Shown piece after piece: positions 1-9,905 of a stretch of 64,000 nt of DNA (the first letter of the stretch is position 1; each line of letters opens with the position of its first letter). The stretch covers positions 6,852,517-6,916,516 of the forward strand of contig NC_080056.1 in the NCBI RefSeq assembly GCF_026212465.1, read 5' to 3'. This DNA comes from Amaranthus tricolor. Lineage: Eukaryota; Streptophyta; Magnoliopsida; Caryophyllales; Amaranthaceae. Position numbers and translations under genes: made by a program. The notes below the pieces were generated by a model that worked only from the letters and a program-made list of their open reading frames with translations, was not told where the DNA came from and made no database searches.

Positions 1-2066
1 TAACCCACAAAAAGACATTTGTCAGATTTGGGTGCTAGCTTATCAGATATTAAACGCTTAACATAAGCTTCGCAACCCCAAATCCTTAGAAAAGACAACT
101 TCGGAACTTTTCCCGTCCACATCTCATATGGTGTCTTTTCCACTGCTTTGGTAGGTGCTCTATTAAGTGTGAATGCAGCTGTATCCAATGCAAATCCCCA
201 AAATGAAATAGGAAGATCAGCAAGACTCATCACTGATCGAACCATATCTAATAGAGTTCGATTCCTCCTCTCAGAGACGCCATTTAATTGTGGTGTTCCT
301 GGTGGAGTCAATTGTGAGAGTATGCCTCGATTTTTCAAATGATCATCAAACTCGTGAGACAAGTATTCACCACCACGATCGGATCGTAATGCTTTTATTT
401 TCTTCCCAAGTTGGTTTTCTACTTCATTTTGAAATTCCTTGAACTTTTCAAAGGACTCCGACTTATGTCTCATGAGGTAAACATATCCATATCTGCTTAC
501 ATCATCAGTAAAGGTTATAAAGTAGCTGTAACCACCCCGAGCCACGGTACTCATAGGTCCACATACATCAGTATGTATGAGAGCTAAGAGGTCATTGGCC
601 CTTTCACTTGTACCTGTGAAAGGTGACTTTGTCATTTTTCCCATCAAACAAAACTCGCAAATACCAAATGATTCAAAATCAAATGATTTTAGAATTCCAT
701 CTTTATGAAGTTTCTCTATTCGTTTTGAACTTATGTGGCCTAATCGACAATGCCATAGGTAAGTGGGGTTTGAATCATTTGTTTTACGTTTCTTGCTGTC
801 TATGTTATAGATGTGAGTTTCTAAGTCTAGCACATACAACCCATTTAATAATTTAGCTGAAACATAGAACATATCATTTAAATATGCAGAACAACAATTA
901 TTCTTAATAGTAAATGAAAAACCTTCCGTGTCCAAAACCGGAATTGAAATAATGTTCTTGGTGATGGCAGGAACATAATAACAATTATTTAGTTCTAAAA
1001 TTAAACCAGAGGGTAATGTTAAAATATAAACTCCAACAGCTAAAGCAGCAACTCTTGCTCCATTTCCGACTCGGAGATCCACCTCACCTTTGCTCAAGCT
1101 TCTACTTCTTTTTAGACCCTGCACATTACTAGTAATGTGAGACCCACAAGCAGTATCAAATACCCAAGAAGCCGAAGTCGCTAAATTAATTTCAATAACA
1201 TATATACCTGAAGATGAAGCACCAGACTTCTTTTCTTCTAGATAGACGGGGCAGTTCCTCTTCCAATGGCCAATCTTGTGGCAGTGGTAGCACTCATGTA
1301 GTGCTGCTACTTTAGCCTTTGGAGTAGCCTTTGGTCTGGGAGAGGCATTAGTGGTAACTACCTTACCATTGCCATTCCATTTAGGAACCCCTTTCTTCTT
1401 GAACTTTTTATTCTTTCTGACCATAAGCACATCTTTCAGTGCGGGTTCAGAAGGTAAGCTCCTTTCAGCCTGAATAAGCATACCATGCAATTCTGGCAAG
1501 GTTGCTTCCCCTCCTTGCATGTAAAAATTTAATCTGAAAGCATCAAAAGTTTCTGGCAAGGATCTGATCACAATATCAGTGGCCAGCTCTTTGGGATAAG
1601 GAAAACCCAACTTTTCCATGACTTGAAAATGCCCTATTAAGGCGAACACATGGGGTCCGACGGGTTTTCCCTTGCCCAGTTTGCATTCCAAAAGTTTACA
1701 ATTAGCTTCAAATCTCTCTAATCGAGCATTCTTTTCGAACATTGTTCTAAGTTGCTGGATTATTGTGTAGGCATCAAGATTGTTAAAACGTTTTTGAAAA
1801 TCATGTTCCATGCAAGCAAGCATCAGACATGTTACTTGCACAGAATTGGCCTCGAGATTTTGCCTAGCTCTTTTCTCTGCAACTGTTGCAGTTTCTGGCA
1901 GGGGTTCAGGGAGTGGAGTGTCAAGAACACTTTCCCTTCCTTCAGCTCTGAGAACAATTCTCACAGCCATTTCCCATTCAAGGAAGTTGTTTGCATTCAA
2001 TTTGTCTTTTTCCAAGACACAGCGCAAGTTAAAAGCAGGAGTGTTGTTGTTAGTTGAACCAGACAT
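1..2066 (-). CDS. Copia gag-pol polyprotein, N-terminal 688 codons (partial)
   Basis: The start codon is at 2066, in the same context as the intact polyprotein at 28422. Codon 688 falls at positions 3-5 in both copies, so there is no net indel. Overlapping-frame translations match the intact copy almost throughout, so no frameshift is seen. The part present covers the gag region, the CCHC zinc knuckle, the aspartic protease and the integrase core up to just past the D-D-35-E region. Reverse transcriptase and RNase H would lie left of the window. It shares a possible ability to make full-length polyprotein, but this cannot be checked here. Confidence 0.9.
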   Translation of the reverse strand, partial: MSGSTNNNTPAFNLRCVLEKDKLNANNFLEWEMAVRIVLRAEGRESVLDTPLPEPLPETATVAEKRARQNLEANSVQVTCLMLACMEHDFQKRFNNLDAYTIIQQLRTMFEKNARLERFEANCKLLECKLGKGKPVGPHVFALIGHFQVMEKLGFPYPKELATDIVIRSLPETFDAFRLNFYMQGGEATLPELHGMLIQAERSLPSEPALKDVLMVRKNKKFKKKGVPKWNGNGKVVTTNASPRPKATPKAKVAALHECYHCHKIGHWKRNCPVYLEEKKSGASSSGIYVIEINLATSASWVFDTACGSHITSNVQGLKRSRSLSKGEVDLRVGNGARVAALAVGVYILTLPSGLILELNNCYYVPAITKNIISIPVLDTEGFSFTIKNNCCSAYLNDMFYVSAKLLNGLYVLDLETHIYNIDSKKRKTNDSNPTYLWHCRLGHISSKRIEKLHKDGILKSFDFESFGICEFCLMGKMTKSPFTGTSERANDLLALIHTDVCGPMSTVARGGYSYFITFTDDVSRYGYVYLMRHKSESFEKFKEFQNEVENQLGKKIKALRSDRGGEYLSHEFDDHLKNRGILSQLTPPGTPQLNGVSERRNRTLLDMVRSVMSLADLPISFWGFALDTAAFTLNRAPTKAVEKTPYEMWTGKVPKLSFLRIWGCEAYVKRLISDKLAPKSDKCLFVG

Positions 2067-3365
2067 GATTTCTACAACAATGTAATAAAGTAAAATTAAT
2101 AGTCTATCAATAAGCAGTAATTAAACAATTTAATAATTTATTCAAAATTTTAAAATCCCCTTTTGAATAAATAACAACTAAGATCCTCTCCCATTACAGT
2201 TAAACGGACTTTGGCCCTGCCTTTAACTATAGTAGTTAAGGTAAGTAAACGTTTTACTAATTATAACTAATTATAATTCTTAGTAGATAGATTGATAATT
2301 CTTGTTCAATCCTATCTCTTAGTTTCAAAACCCAAAACTTTGTTTTTGATGATTTTGTTGAGTGAAACCAAACATGAACCTGTAAATTTTCAAAAAAAAT
2401 TTACCCCATATCCCAAGATTTATGAGCAATACCTCGCTTTGGCAGAATGTATTATTCATTATCAAAGGCTTAAAGGTGTTGTTTGGAAAAACAATAAAAC
2501 TCAATATTATTTATGGGGATTCAAGTTAATTAGCATGGTTAATATTACGTGAACACATAGCATATTTAACCAATACATTAACTTATGCATGCAAAGACCA
2601 AAATAAACGCTCAAAGCAAATAAAAGCATGAATAAAAGATGATCTAGTATGGCCCCTAAAAAAACTAATCTTCATGAAGCTTCCATGAATTTCCATTGAT
2701 CACCTTCCTTGAAACTCCTTTCATTTGTGATTACATACTTTGAATAAAAATATTACGATACGCAGATCGTATTTAATTACATTCAAAACAAACGATTCGC
2801 AGATCGTATATAATTACATTCAAAACAAACGATTCGCAGATCGTATATACTATCCTAATTTTATATATAAATTTTGTTTTGGGCCATACTAGTCATAACA
2901 TGTCAAAATAATATCAAATATTATAAACGACAATAACAATGCAATATATCAAACTAAAGGGTTATAACAATTAGCATGTAAAATACCCTTTATGTTTAGT
3001 CAAACTTGACTAATTTAAGTGAGACTATAGAAGGGAAAAAAAAAACTATTTAAATCAATTAAGACTCAATAAACAGTTATATGCACATAAAAAAAAACAA
3101 AAAAAAAATTCCAAAAGAAAAACGGAAGCAGCATACAAGAATGAAGGCCAACCCATTTTCTGGGACCATCTTCATCATTTCAAAAAAAAAAGGTCACCTT
3201 CAACCTTCATCATTTTGTACTGGAAGAAAGAAACAGTGGCCGTGAAGAATGGAACCCAGCAGCCGCCAAAGAACCCAGCAGCCGCCAAGGAACCCGGCAG
3301 CCGCCAGCAGCCCGCCTCCCTCCGGCCACCATAAACAGCCCGTTTTTTTTCGGTATTTGTTTCCT

Positions 3366-3399
<34 letters not shown>

Positions 3400-3704
3400 A
3401 ATTCGAACAAATTCGAATTAATAAACAACCTTTGTGCATGAATTGCTTCAAATTTCAGGGAAAACAAGTTTTTCGCATTTAAATTTCAAGCCAATTGAAC
3501 CAATTTGTGTTTTAACAATTAAAATTGAATTGGGGAAAAATTAGGGTATAAGCATTTTCGATCCAAAACACTTGAATAGCATAACGAAAAACACAATTAA
3601 CAATGAACAAATTTTGTGTTTCATTTCATTGTTTGGATTTCGTGAATAATCAAAGCCCCAAGACAATTAACACAAAATTTCGAATTTTCATCCAAAAAAA
3701 AAAC

Positions 3705-3746
<42 letters not shown>

Positions 3747-3975
3747 ATTAATTCGAACAAATTCGAATGGATATACAATATTTGGGATGAATGGCTTCAA
3801 AAATCAGGAAAAACAAGTTTTTTCATTTATATTTCAATCCAATTGAAATTGAATATTATGAATAACTTCCATACAGTTAACATAAAAAAAACTGATTTTT
3901 TTATGCAAAAAAAAACGATTGTGAATTGTTCCAGAGAAAAAAAAAGATCATATGAATATTATGAATTAGGCTTAA
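2067..3975 (-). other. Untranslated leader of Copia copy A with long homopolymer tracts
   Basis: No coding sequence is seen. It holds two long T runs (about 3367-3396 and 3710-3745, A runs on the element strand). Each lies beside a copy of the motif ATTCGAACAAATTCGAAT. It also has a roughly 37 bp tandem repeat with the ACGAT..ATCGT core at about 2756-2850. The same architecture occurs in the intact element, but the sequence has diverged more than the coding region. Confidence 0.7.
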
Positions 3976-3984
3976 CTGATACCA
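3976..3984 (-). other. Primer-binding site of Copia copy A (initiator Met tRNA type)
   Basis: One base inside the LTR edge, the minus strand reads TGGTATCAG. This matches the 3' end complement of initiator methionine tRNA used by many plant Copia elements. The match stops after nine bases, as in the second copy. Confidence 0.75.
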
Positions 3985-3985
3985 C

Positions 3986-4661
3986 TGTTTGTATTCGATG
4001 GATGCTTAAAGCGGAATTTCAGGAAACACTTTCCTAACATCTATCTCAGGATCATAAACATAATCAAACATATGAATCATATAAAAGGATTAGTCTATAT
4101 TACCTTTGTAGCGTGAAATCCACGAAAATAACGCGATAAGATAATATTGAGAGCCTCAAACGCTGCTCCTCTATTCAGTCTACCGGAATCAATTGAACAC
4201 CAACGTTTGCTAGAACGGAAGAGATTGTTTCTCTTGCTTTTTCTGGTTTTTCAATAACTTTTTTTGATTGAGAATTGTGTATGGTGAGAGTTTAAATAAA
4301 CATATTTATAATACTCACATCCATCGTCCCATTATCCCCACTTCTCCACTACTAGCATTATATCCTCATATAATACTAGTAACCTAGGTCAAAAAGAAAC
4401 CGATTCTTTTGTTAACCTAATTGGATCGCAAGCCCATACTCCTAATGGGCCCGAGTCATTTACCGTTCAATTGATTCTTTTGTAAGACCTTATAGGATTA
4501 ATTATATTAGTTGTGGTCCAATTATTATTGACCCACCAATTATATTTATTCTCTAGCAAGCAAATATAATTACTAATAATAATTAACTTTATTATCTTCA
4601 TAAATATCCTATATATTTATATTTAGTAATTGTCGGAAATGTCTACGGACATATTCCTTCA
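3986..4661 (-). repeat. 5' LTR of Copia copy A (676 bp)
   Basis: This is the reverse complement of the LTRs at 25823-26495 and 33239-33925, with TG at 4661 and CA at 3986. The last bases differ from the other copy near 3989-3995. Interior differences are few, so this is the same family but an independent insertion. Confidence 0.93.
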
Positions 4662-6872
4662 TGTTCATTCCAGTAATTGTCGCGAGATGGCAATAAGGGG
4701 GTTCTAAGAAAGTTTCTGACTTCTGGTAAGCTGTTCTGGGAGTCGTATCTTTATTCTTTTACCATTTCCATAATGTTAGGTGACTATGAAATTTATTATG
4801 CATTTAGAATTTGTGAGTTTTGACATGTTAGAGCTGATATTAGAAGATTGGCATTTTTTTTCTGTAGTTATGACGATATCAGTGAATTATTGGCATGAAG
4901 AATTAGCTTGGATTATATGTTGATTTTGGGTTACCTTGGGATATGGCACAAATTTATACAATTCAAATTATTAATTGATCTTGATTGGTATGGCTATGAA
5001 TAAATTGTTGTTGGATTGGGAATTACGAGTTGAGTTTACTTGGAGTGGAATTTTGAGTTTGATTGTGAGTTGGTCTTATAAATGAAATTATGGTATAGTT
5101 ATATAGATTTAGTTATATGGTTAGATTATGAGATTATGATGATGGGTGAATTGGGAGTTAGAATAATCTAATTCAATCTCGGTTGATAATTAAATAAATT
5201 AAATTTATGAATAGATTACGTATCTTCTTGATATTCTAGTTATAGATTAAGTTGAGTTTAATAATGTTAAGTTGTTGAAATGATTAAAATTATATCTCAA
5301 GTGACTAAATTAAATAAAAGGGTATATGTACATTGTTCATAAGTATTATTTTGTTTAAGACTATGTATATAAGAACTAAGAAAAGGAGATGTTTGAGATA
5401 AAAGGGAATTTGTGGTTTAAGTAAATAAGATATAAGGATTAGTTGTATCTGCGTTTGAATTAAAAATTGTTATTTCATAAAAAAAAAAAAATCAAAGTTA
5501 AGCAATATAAACTAGCTAAGACAAAAATCCATTGTTGCTTTTAAGCACATATATGTTTATATTAAAGATTTCAATCTCATTGAGAAATCGTATTGACGAA
5601 GCTTGTCATCTTGTTGTAATTAAGAATGTTGGATTCCTTATTCAAATCTTTAACGGTTACGAAAAAGGATTACAAAGGTATGTATTTTATTTTAGTTGAG
5701 ATTGGTTTGATTACAGGGAGATGTTCTTCCTAAAATAGAAAGTTGTTTTTTTTAAAACCTTGAAATAATAGAATAGTAACAGAAAAGATATAGATGGTTT
5801 AATGTTTTGAAACGGTTGGGATTACCTCTGCGGTGTCTCAAGGAATTGGAACCTCGTCGGGATTATCTCGACACTACTTAATAGTTGGGGGTACTTTGAT
5901 CAATACCTCGGACTTAGATCTTCTGCTACAGTTTGGCCGTTTGTGCGGTGTGCACACTAGGGATCTTTGTTTAATAGTTATCCGGAAGGCCTAGCTAGCC
6001 CGATGGAAAAGAAAGTTCGTTCCATTCCATAGATTTATGATTTAAAGATTTTGAAAGGAAATATTTTAGTAAAGAATATGGAAAAGTGTATTTGATTTTT
6101 TGAAAACAGAAAAAGGAAAATATGTTTATAAGGTATTGATAAAGTAGTATGTTTGCGAAAGAAAATGATTTGTAGAATATAATTGATATATCTTACTAGA
6201 TGTGTAGTTGGATTATAGTATGGAATCTGTCACAGCATGTTTGTCTGCAGGTAAATGGAGGTTAGAATTACGGTAGAGAGCAACGTCACTCATTTTGTGT
6301 AAATATAGTTATAATGTTTCCTTTTCGCCATAATTTTATGTGCTAAAATTTAGCTATATAAATGTGTACTCAGCATAAGATGACTATGTGGTTTTGTTCT
6401 TTGAACCTGTCATTGTGGGGGACAGAGTTAAATGAATGAAGTCAATGGTAGCTGAAAGCGTAAAGATCAGAAAAGATTCCACCTGTGTGGGTAATGTGAA
6501 TTTGAAATGTTTGGCTGCTTGTGCCACTTGCTGGTTGTTATTTTGAAATGATGGTTTTTGAACTTGCAGGGTGACTTTTAAGTCAAAAGAAAATTTCGGT
6601 TTATCAGATTTACAAACGGAACTCCATCGGATTTTCTGCAGAAATTTGTATGTTTTAAATCATTTCAAATAATTCTTATAATGTGATTTATTTACATCTT
6701 TCAAAGTTTGTACATTCTGATATTTAAATTCTTAATAGATGTCTAGTGGATGATATAATCAGTTGAGTAATTGATTATATCATCAACGTAATAGCCCGAT
6801 ATAAATGTTAAGCTTCCGCACTAGTTTAAATTAATCTTGTTTAAATCAGTTGGTTAGTTTCGGGTTGTTACA
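4662..6872 (+). repeat. Probable Gypsy-like LTR remnant
   Basis: There is no coding potential. The stretch is AT-rich, with short GC-richer blocks at 5818-6010 that resemble the leader and U5 areas of plant Gypsy LTRs. It ends in a GGGTTGTTACA-type terminus at 6872, typical of plant Gypsy LTR ends. The left end is cut by Copia copy A, so I cannot show a start or a TSD. It could be another noncoding repeat. Confidence 0.35.
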
Positions 6873-7327
6873 CCAATGCTATGGGTATCTCGGTCTCAAA
6901 GGCAAATTCTTGCCTATGTATTGGGTGGACATTAATGTCTCACATTGTGAATCGGGTATTGTGAATCGGGTCGAGGTTTCTTACAACAGGCAATTCAACT
7001 TGTTCGAACCCCTAAATTTGACTCGACAAAATTTGATCCTCTACGGGAGGATTTGACTCGTATTGAAGGTTTGTGGGTATCTAAACCGCTTTAATTACGA
7101 CTTCGAACTGCTTCTTGCAGTTTGTATCTGAGGTTAGCCATATATCCGACTATGCCTACCCTTTTGGTTTGTCCCTCAAAATTTGGGTTCAAAGTCTCTG
7201 CTTGGATGTGCTAGGGCCTCTCTATGATGAAGACCCGCATTGTTGGCTCGGGTTGTGGTGTTTCCGGTATGATATGTTCAAGTCCATTCCGAAAACCTAA
7301 CCTCGACTCAACCAAATTCAAAGATCC
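6873..7327. other. Unassigned noncoding DNA
   Basis: Only short chance reading frames are present. I see no splice-linked coding pattern, RNA gene or repeat boundary. Confidence 0.4.
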
Positions 7328-7928
7328 TGAAAACGATCGCCAAATACTTACGATGTTAAGAACAAACAACAATGAGCAAAATTAAGTTTGACAAAGTAAC
7401 AAACAAGGACACAAAGATTTAAGGAGGTTCACCCAATGATGGCTACGTCCTCCGTGGTGTGTAGTTTATGTTTATATTATATCAAATGAATACAAACAAC
7501 ACTTCAATATGAAGAATTACAATTGAGATAGAGATAACAACAATAGGCTATGTGTTTGGCTTAAGGGTTGTGTTTGATGTGTTTTGCATACTTGAAGTGT
7601 GGGTATGAGAGCCCTATTTATAGTGCTAGGTACTTGAAGATGAATGGCTCACATAAATACATAGTTAATTTAGGGTAATGAATACTATGAAATAACTCTA
7701 AGAACTTGAAAAGGCATTATCTCAAGAGTCACACACATGAGACTCTTCACCTTAATCTTCATTAACACCAATAATTCCCATGAATACTCTTCACCTTATT
7801 ACACCCTTTTGGATTCCACAACTCAAGAGTCACACACATGAATTCAACCCTTTAATGTGCACTCAAGTCACACATTAGTATAGTATCATTTATAATCACA
7901 TTAGTATACTACCATTCATAACAGATCC
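7323..7928. repeat. Target-site duplication GATCC bounding the solo LTR
   Basis: The five-base direct repeats lie at 7323-7327 and 7924-7928. They are identical and sit exactly outside the TG...CA ends, which supports integrase-mediated insertion. Confidence 0.8.
7328..7923 (-). mobile_element. Solo LTR, Copia-like, flanked by 5-bp TSD GATCC
   Basis: The 596 bp run from TG (7328) to CA (7923) and are flanked by a perfect direct repeat GATCC at 7323-7327 and 7924-7928. On the minus strand the LTR starts TGTTATGAATGG. It has a good TATA box (TATAAATAGGG, about 7615-7624 reversed), then a leader with GGAGGACGTAGCC and GTGAACCTCC motifs seen downstream of the start site in many plant Copia LTRs. 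No internal domain is present, so it is best read as a solo LTR left by LTR-LTR recombination. Confidence 0.8.
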
Positions 7929-8516
7929 ATCAGTGGATATGGATTGATTTGCAGGTTTGTAAGTATCTAGATTCCTAAATACTGGTAGTAATTGGGTACT
8001 GAATATGCTTGAACTGCAATTTTGCGGTTTTGTATTTGAGGATAACAAACTGATTGTTATTCCTGTTTTCTCCCTAGCTTGAGATTTACGGAAAAGTTTG
8101 GTGGTCCATCTTTGATTGGATCATTGAGAGTCTGTATCTGTAAAATCCTCTTTCAATTTCATGAACCCAACTCGAATATGTTGTGGTATAGTTTTGGGTT
8201 GGTAATGTTCCAGGTTTGGCATTTGAGGTGCACTAATGGCTGCCTGCTTGTGCCCGTGTTGTATTTGAGCTTCGTCAAGCAACTACGTTTTGAAGATACA
8301 AAAATTCCTGTTGATGGGTATATGAAGCTGCTATGCCTCGGCTGGTGTTTGATCTCCAGAACTGGATGTCCCGCTTTTGTGCTACTGATGTGAGCTTTGC
8401 ACCGGATGGATTGTTAGGCAATATTAATACTACATTATGCTGGGTCATAAGAAGTTGTTTAGTCATTGGCATTGTATTGATCAACCTTCTTGTCCTTTTG
8501 CTATTGAACTTGTATT
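7929..8516. other. Unassigned noncoding DNA left of the CACTA transposon
   Basis: This is the left part of the sequence into which the CACTA element inserted. The right part resumes at 21979. Short open frames (for example near 8079-8393) show no recognisable domain. Confidence 0.4.
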
Positions 8517-8790
8517 CACTAGTGAAAAAAACCTCATTTGTTGCGGTTTTTGGCCATAATATGCTGCGGTTTTGGCCCCAAGCATTAGTGATAGTAGCAG
8601 ATGACCTATTTTAAATGCTGCGGTTTAAAATTGCAGCAGAAAAGTGAACCATATGCTACGGGCCTCCTTAAAACCGCAGCATATAGTGTAAGATTATATG
8701 CTGCGAGCCTCCCTAAAACCGCAACATATAGTCTTAAACTATATGTTGCGTTTTAGGCAGGCCCGCAGCATATATACTATTTTTTTTCTT
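8517..8790. repeat. CACTA left TIR and subterminal repeat block
   Basis: The TIR starts at CACTA (8517). At least six degenerate copies of a GCTGCGG / ACCGCAGCATAT motif follow within about 250 bp, in both orientations. They match the block at the other end. These are typical binding arrays for CACTA transposase accessory proteins. Confidence 0.85.
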
Positions 8791-9140
8791 TTTTCGTTTA
8801 ATATTAATAAATAATCCAATAATGTACAATGTAATAAACAATGATTAATCTAATAATCCAATGATAATTACCAATTATCACCAATAATCTCTTTGTAAAC
8901 TCTCGATCGTATACATAATATAATAATATAATAATATGTACATATACATTAAAGTCCTAAATCTAAACTAATTATATTATTTATCAAGAAAAAAATTAGC
9001 AAGATACGCGACAATCTTGTCTTTCAATTCGCGCATTTCCCCATCTCTCAAAGGGCGTGTTTCCCTTAAAATGTCGTATAAAACCTATGATATAATATAA
9101 AATTAAAAGATATATAAACATTAGATTTTACCAATAATAG

Positions 9141-9144
<4 letters not shown>

Positions 9145-9207
<63 letters not shown>
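9145..9207. repeat. (AT)n microsatellite
   Basis: About 30 uninterrupted TA dinucleotides lie in an intron of the CACTA gene. Confidence 0.95.
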
Positions 9208-9213
<6 letters not shown>

Positions 9214-9370
9214 TTAAGAACGTAACAAATACTTACGGTATCTATGTTTTCGACTCCAACCTCCTTCACGGATTGTAAGATATCGTCCATGTATTTGAGA
9301 GTGTAGTAGCCGCAATCAACGGAATTAGAAGGTTGTCGAAAGCACTAAGAGAAAATAGATTTTAGTGCGA

Positions 9371-9905
9371 AAAAAAGCTTAAAAACCCATAAAATCGCAA
9401 CTTAACACGTAATTTCTAGCATATGGACCATGATTTACAATTCTAACCACTTCAGCACAATAATATATACCCAATAGTGTTGTGTACCAAGTTTCGTGCA
9501 AAACAAACCAAGTTTGAGCCACTTTATGCGCGAAAGTGCCAAAAAAGCTTAAAAACCCATAAAATCGCAACTTAGCACGTAATTTCTAGCATATGACTAT
9601 GATTTTAAATTCTAACCACTTCAATACAATAATATATACCAAATAGTGTTGTGTGCCAAGTTTCGTGCAAAACAAACCATACTTGAGCTACTTTATGCGC
9701 GAAAGTGCCAAAAACACTTAAAAACCCATAAAATTGCAACTTACCAAGTAATTTCTAGCATATGACTATGATTTTCAATTTTAACCACTTCAACACAATA
9801 ATATATACCAAATAGTGTTGTGTGCCAAGTTTCGTGCAAAACAAACCAAGTTTGAGCTACTTTATGCGCGAAAGTGCCAAAAAACACTTAAAAACCCATA
9901 AAATC
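9371..9905. repeat. Tandem repeat, unit about 170 bp, just over 3 copies, inside the CACTA gene
   Basis: Units start near 9371, 9541, 9711 and 9882. Each begins with GCTTAAAAACCCATAAAAT or CACTTAAAAACCCATAAAAT and includes TTTCGTGCAAAACAAACC. They lie in the intron between the catalytic His/Asp exon and the catalytic Cys exon. A further unit lies near the other end of the same transposon (about 18905-19090), so the repeat is element-specific. Confidence 0.9.

Larger units (their letters stand above)
1..4661 (-). mobile_element. Ty1/Copia LTR retrotransposon, 5' part (copy A), truncated by window edge
   Basis: Read on the minus strand this is LTR (4661 to 3986), primer-binding site, long leader and gag-pol start (2066), running off the left edge. 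It is nearly the same sequence as the complete plus-strand element at 25823-33925, in opposite orientation. The coding part differs by scattered substitutions (for example a CAA/CGA change near 320). The leader and LTR differ more, with about a dozen LTR differences. The right LTR edge ends with the same terminus as the other copy. The TSD cannot be tested because the other end is outside the window. Confidence 0.95.

Noticed and set aside
148..2085. Plus-strand open frames over 1-2085
   Set aside because: They are shadows of the minus-strand Copia gag-pol; the mirror frames recur opposite the intact polyprotein at 28403-30340.
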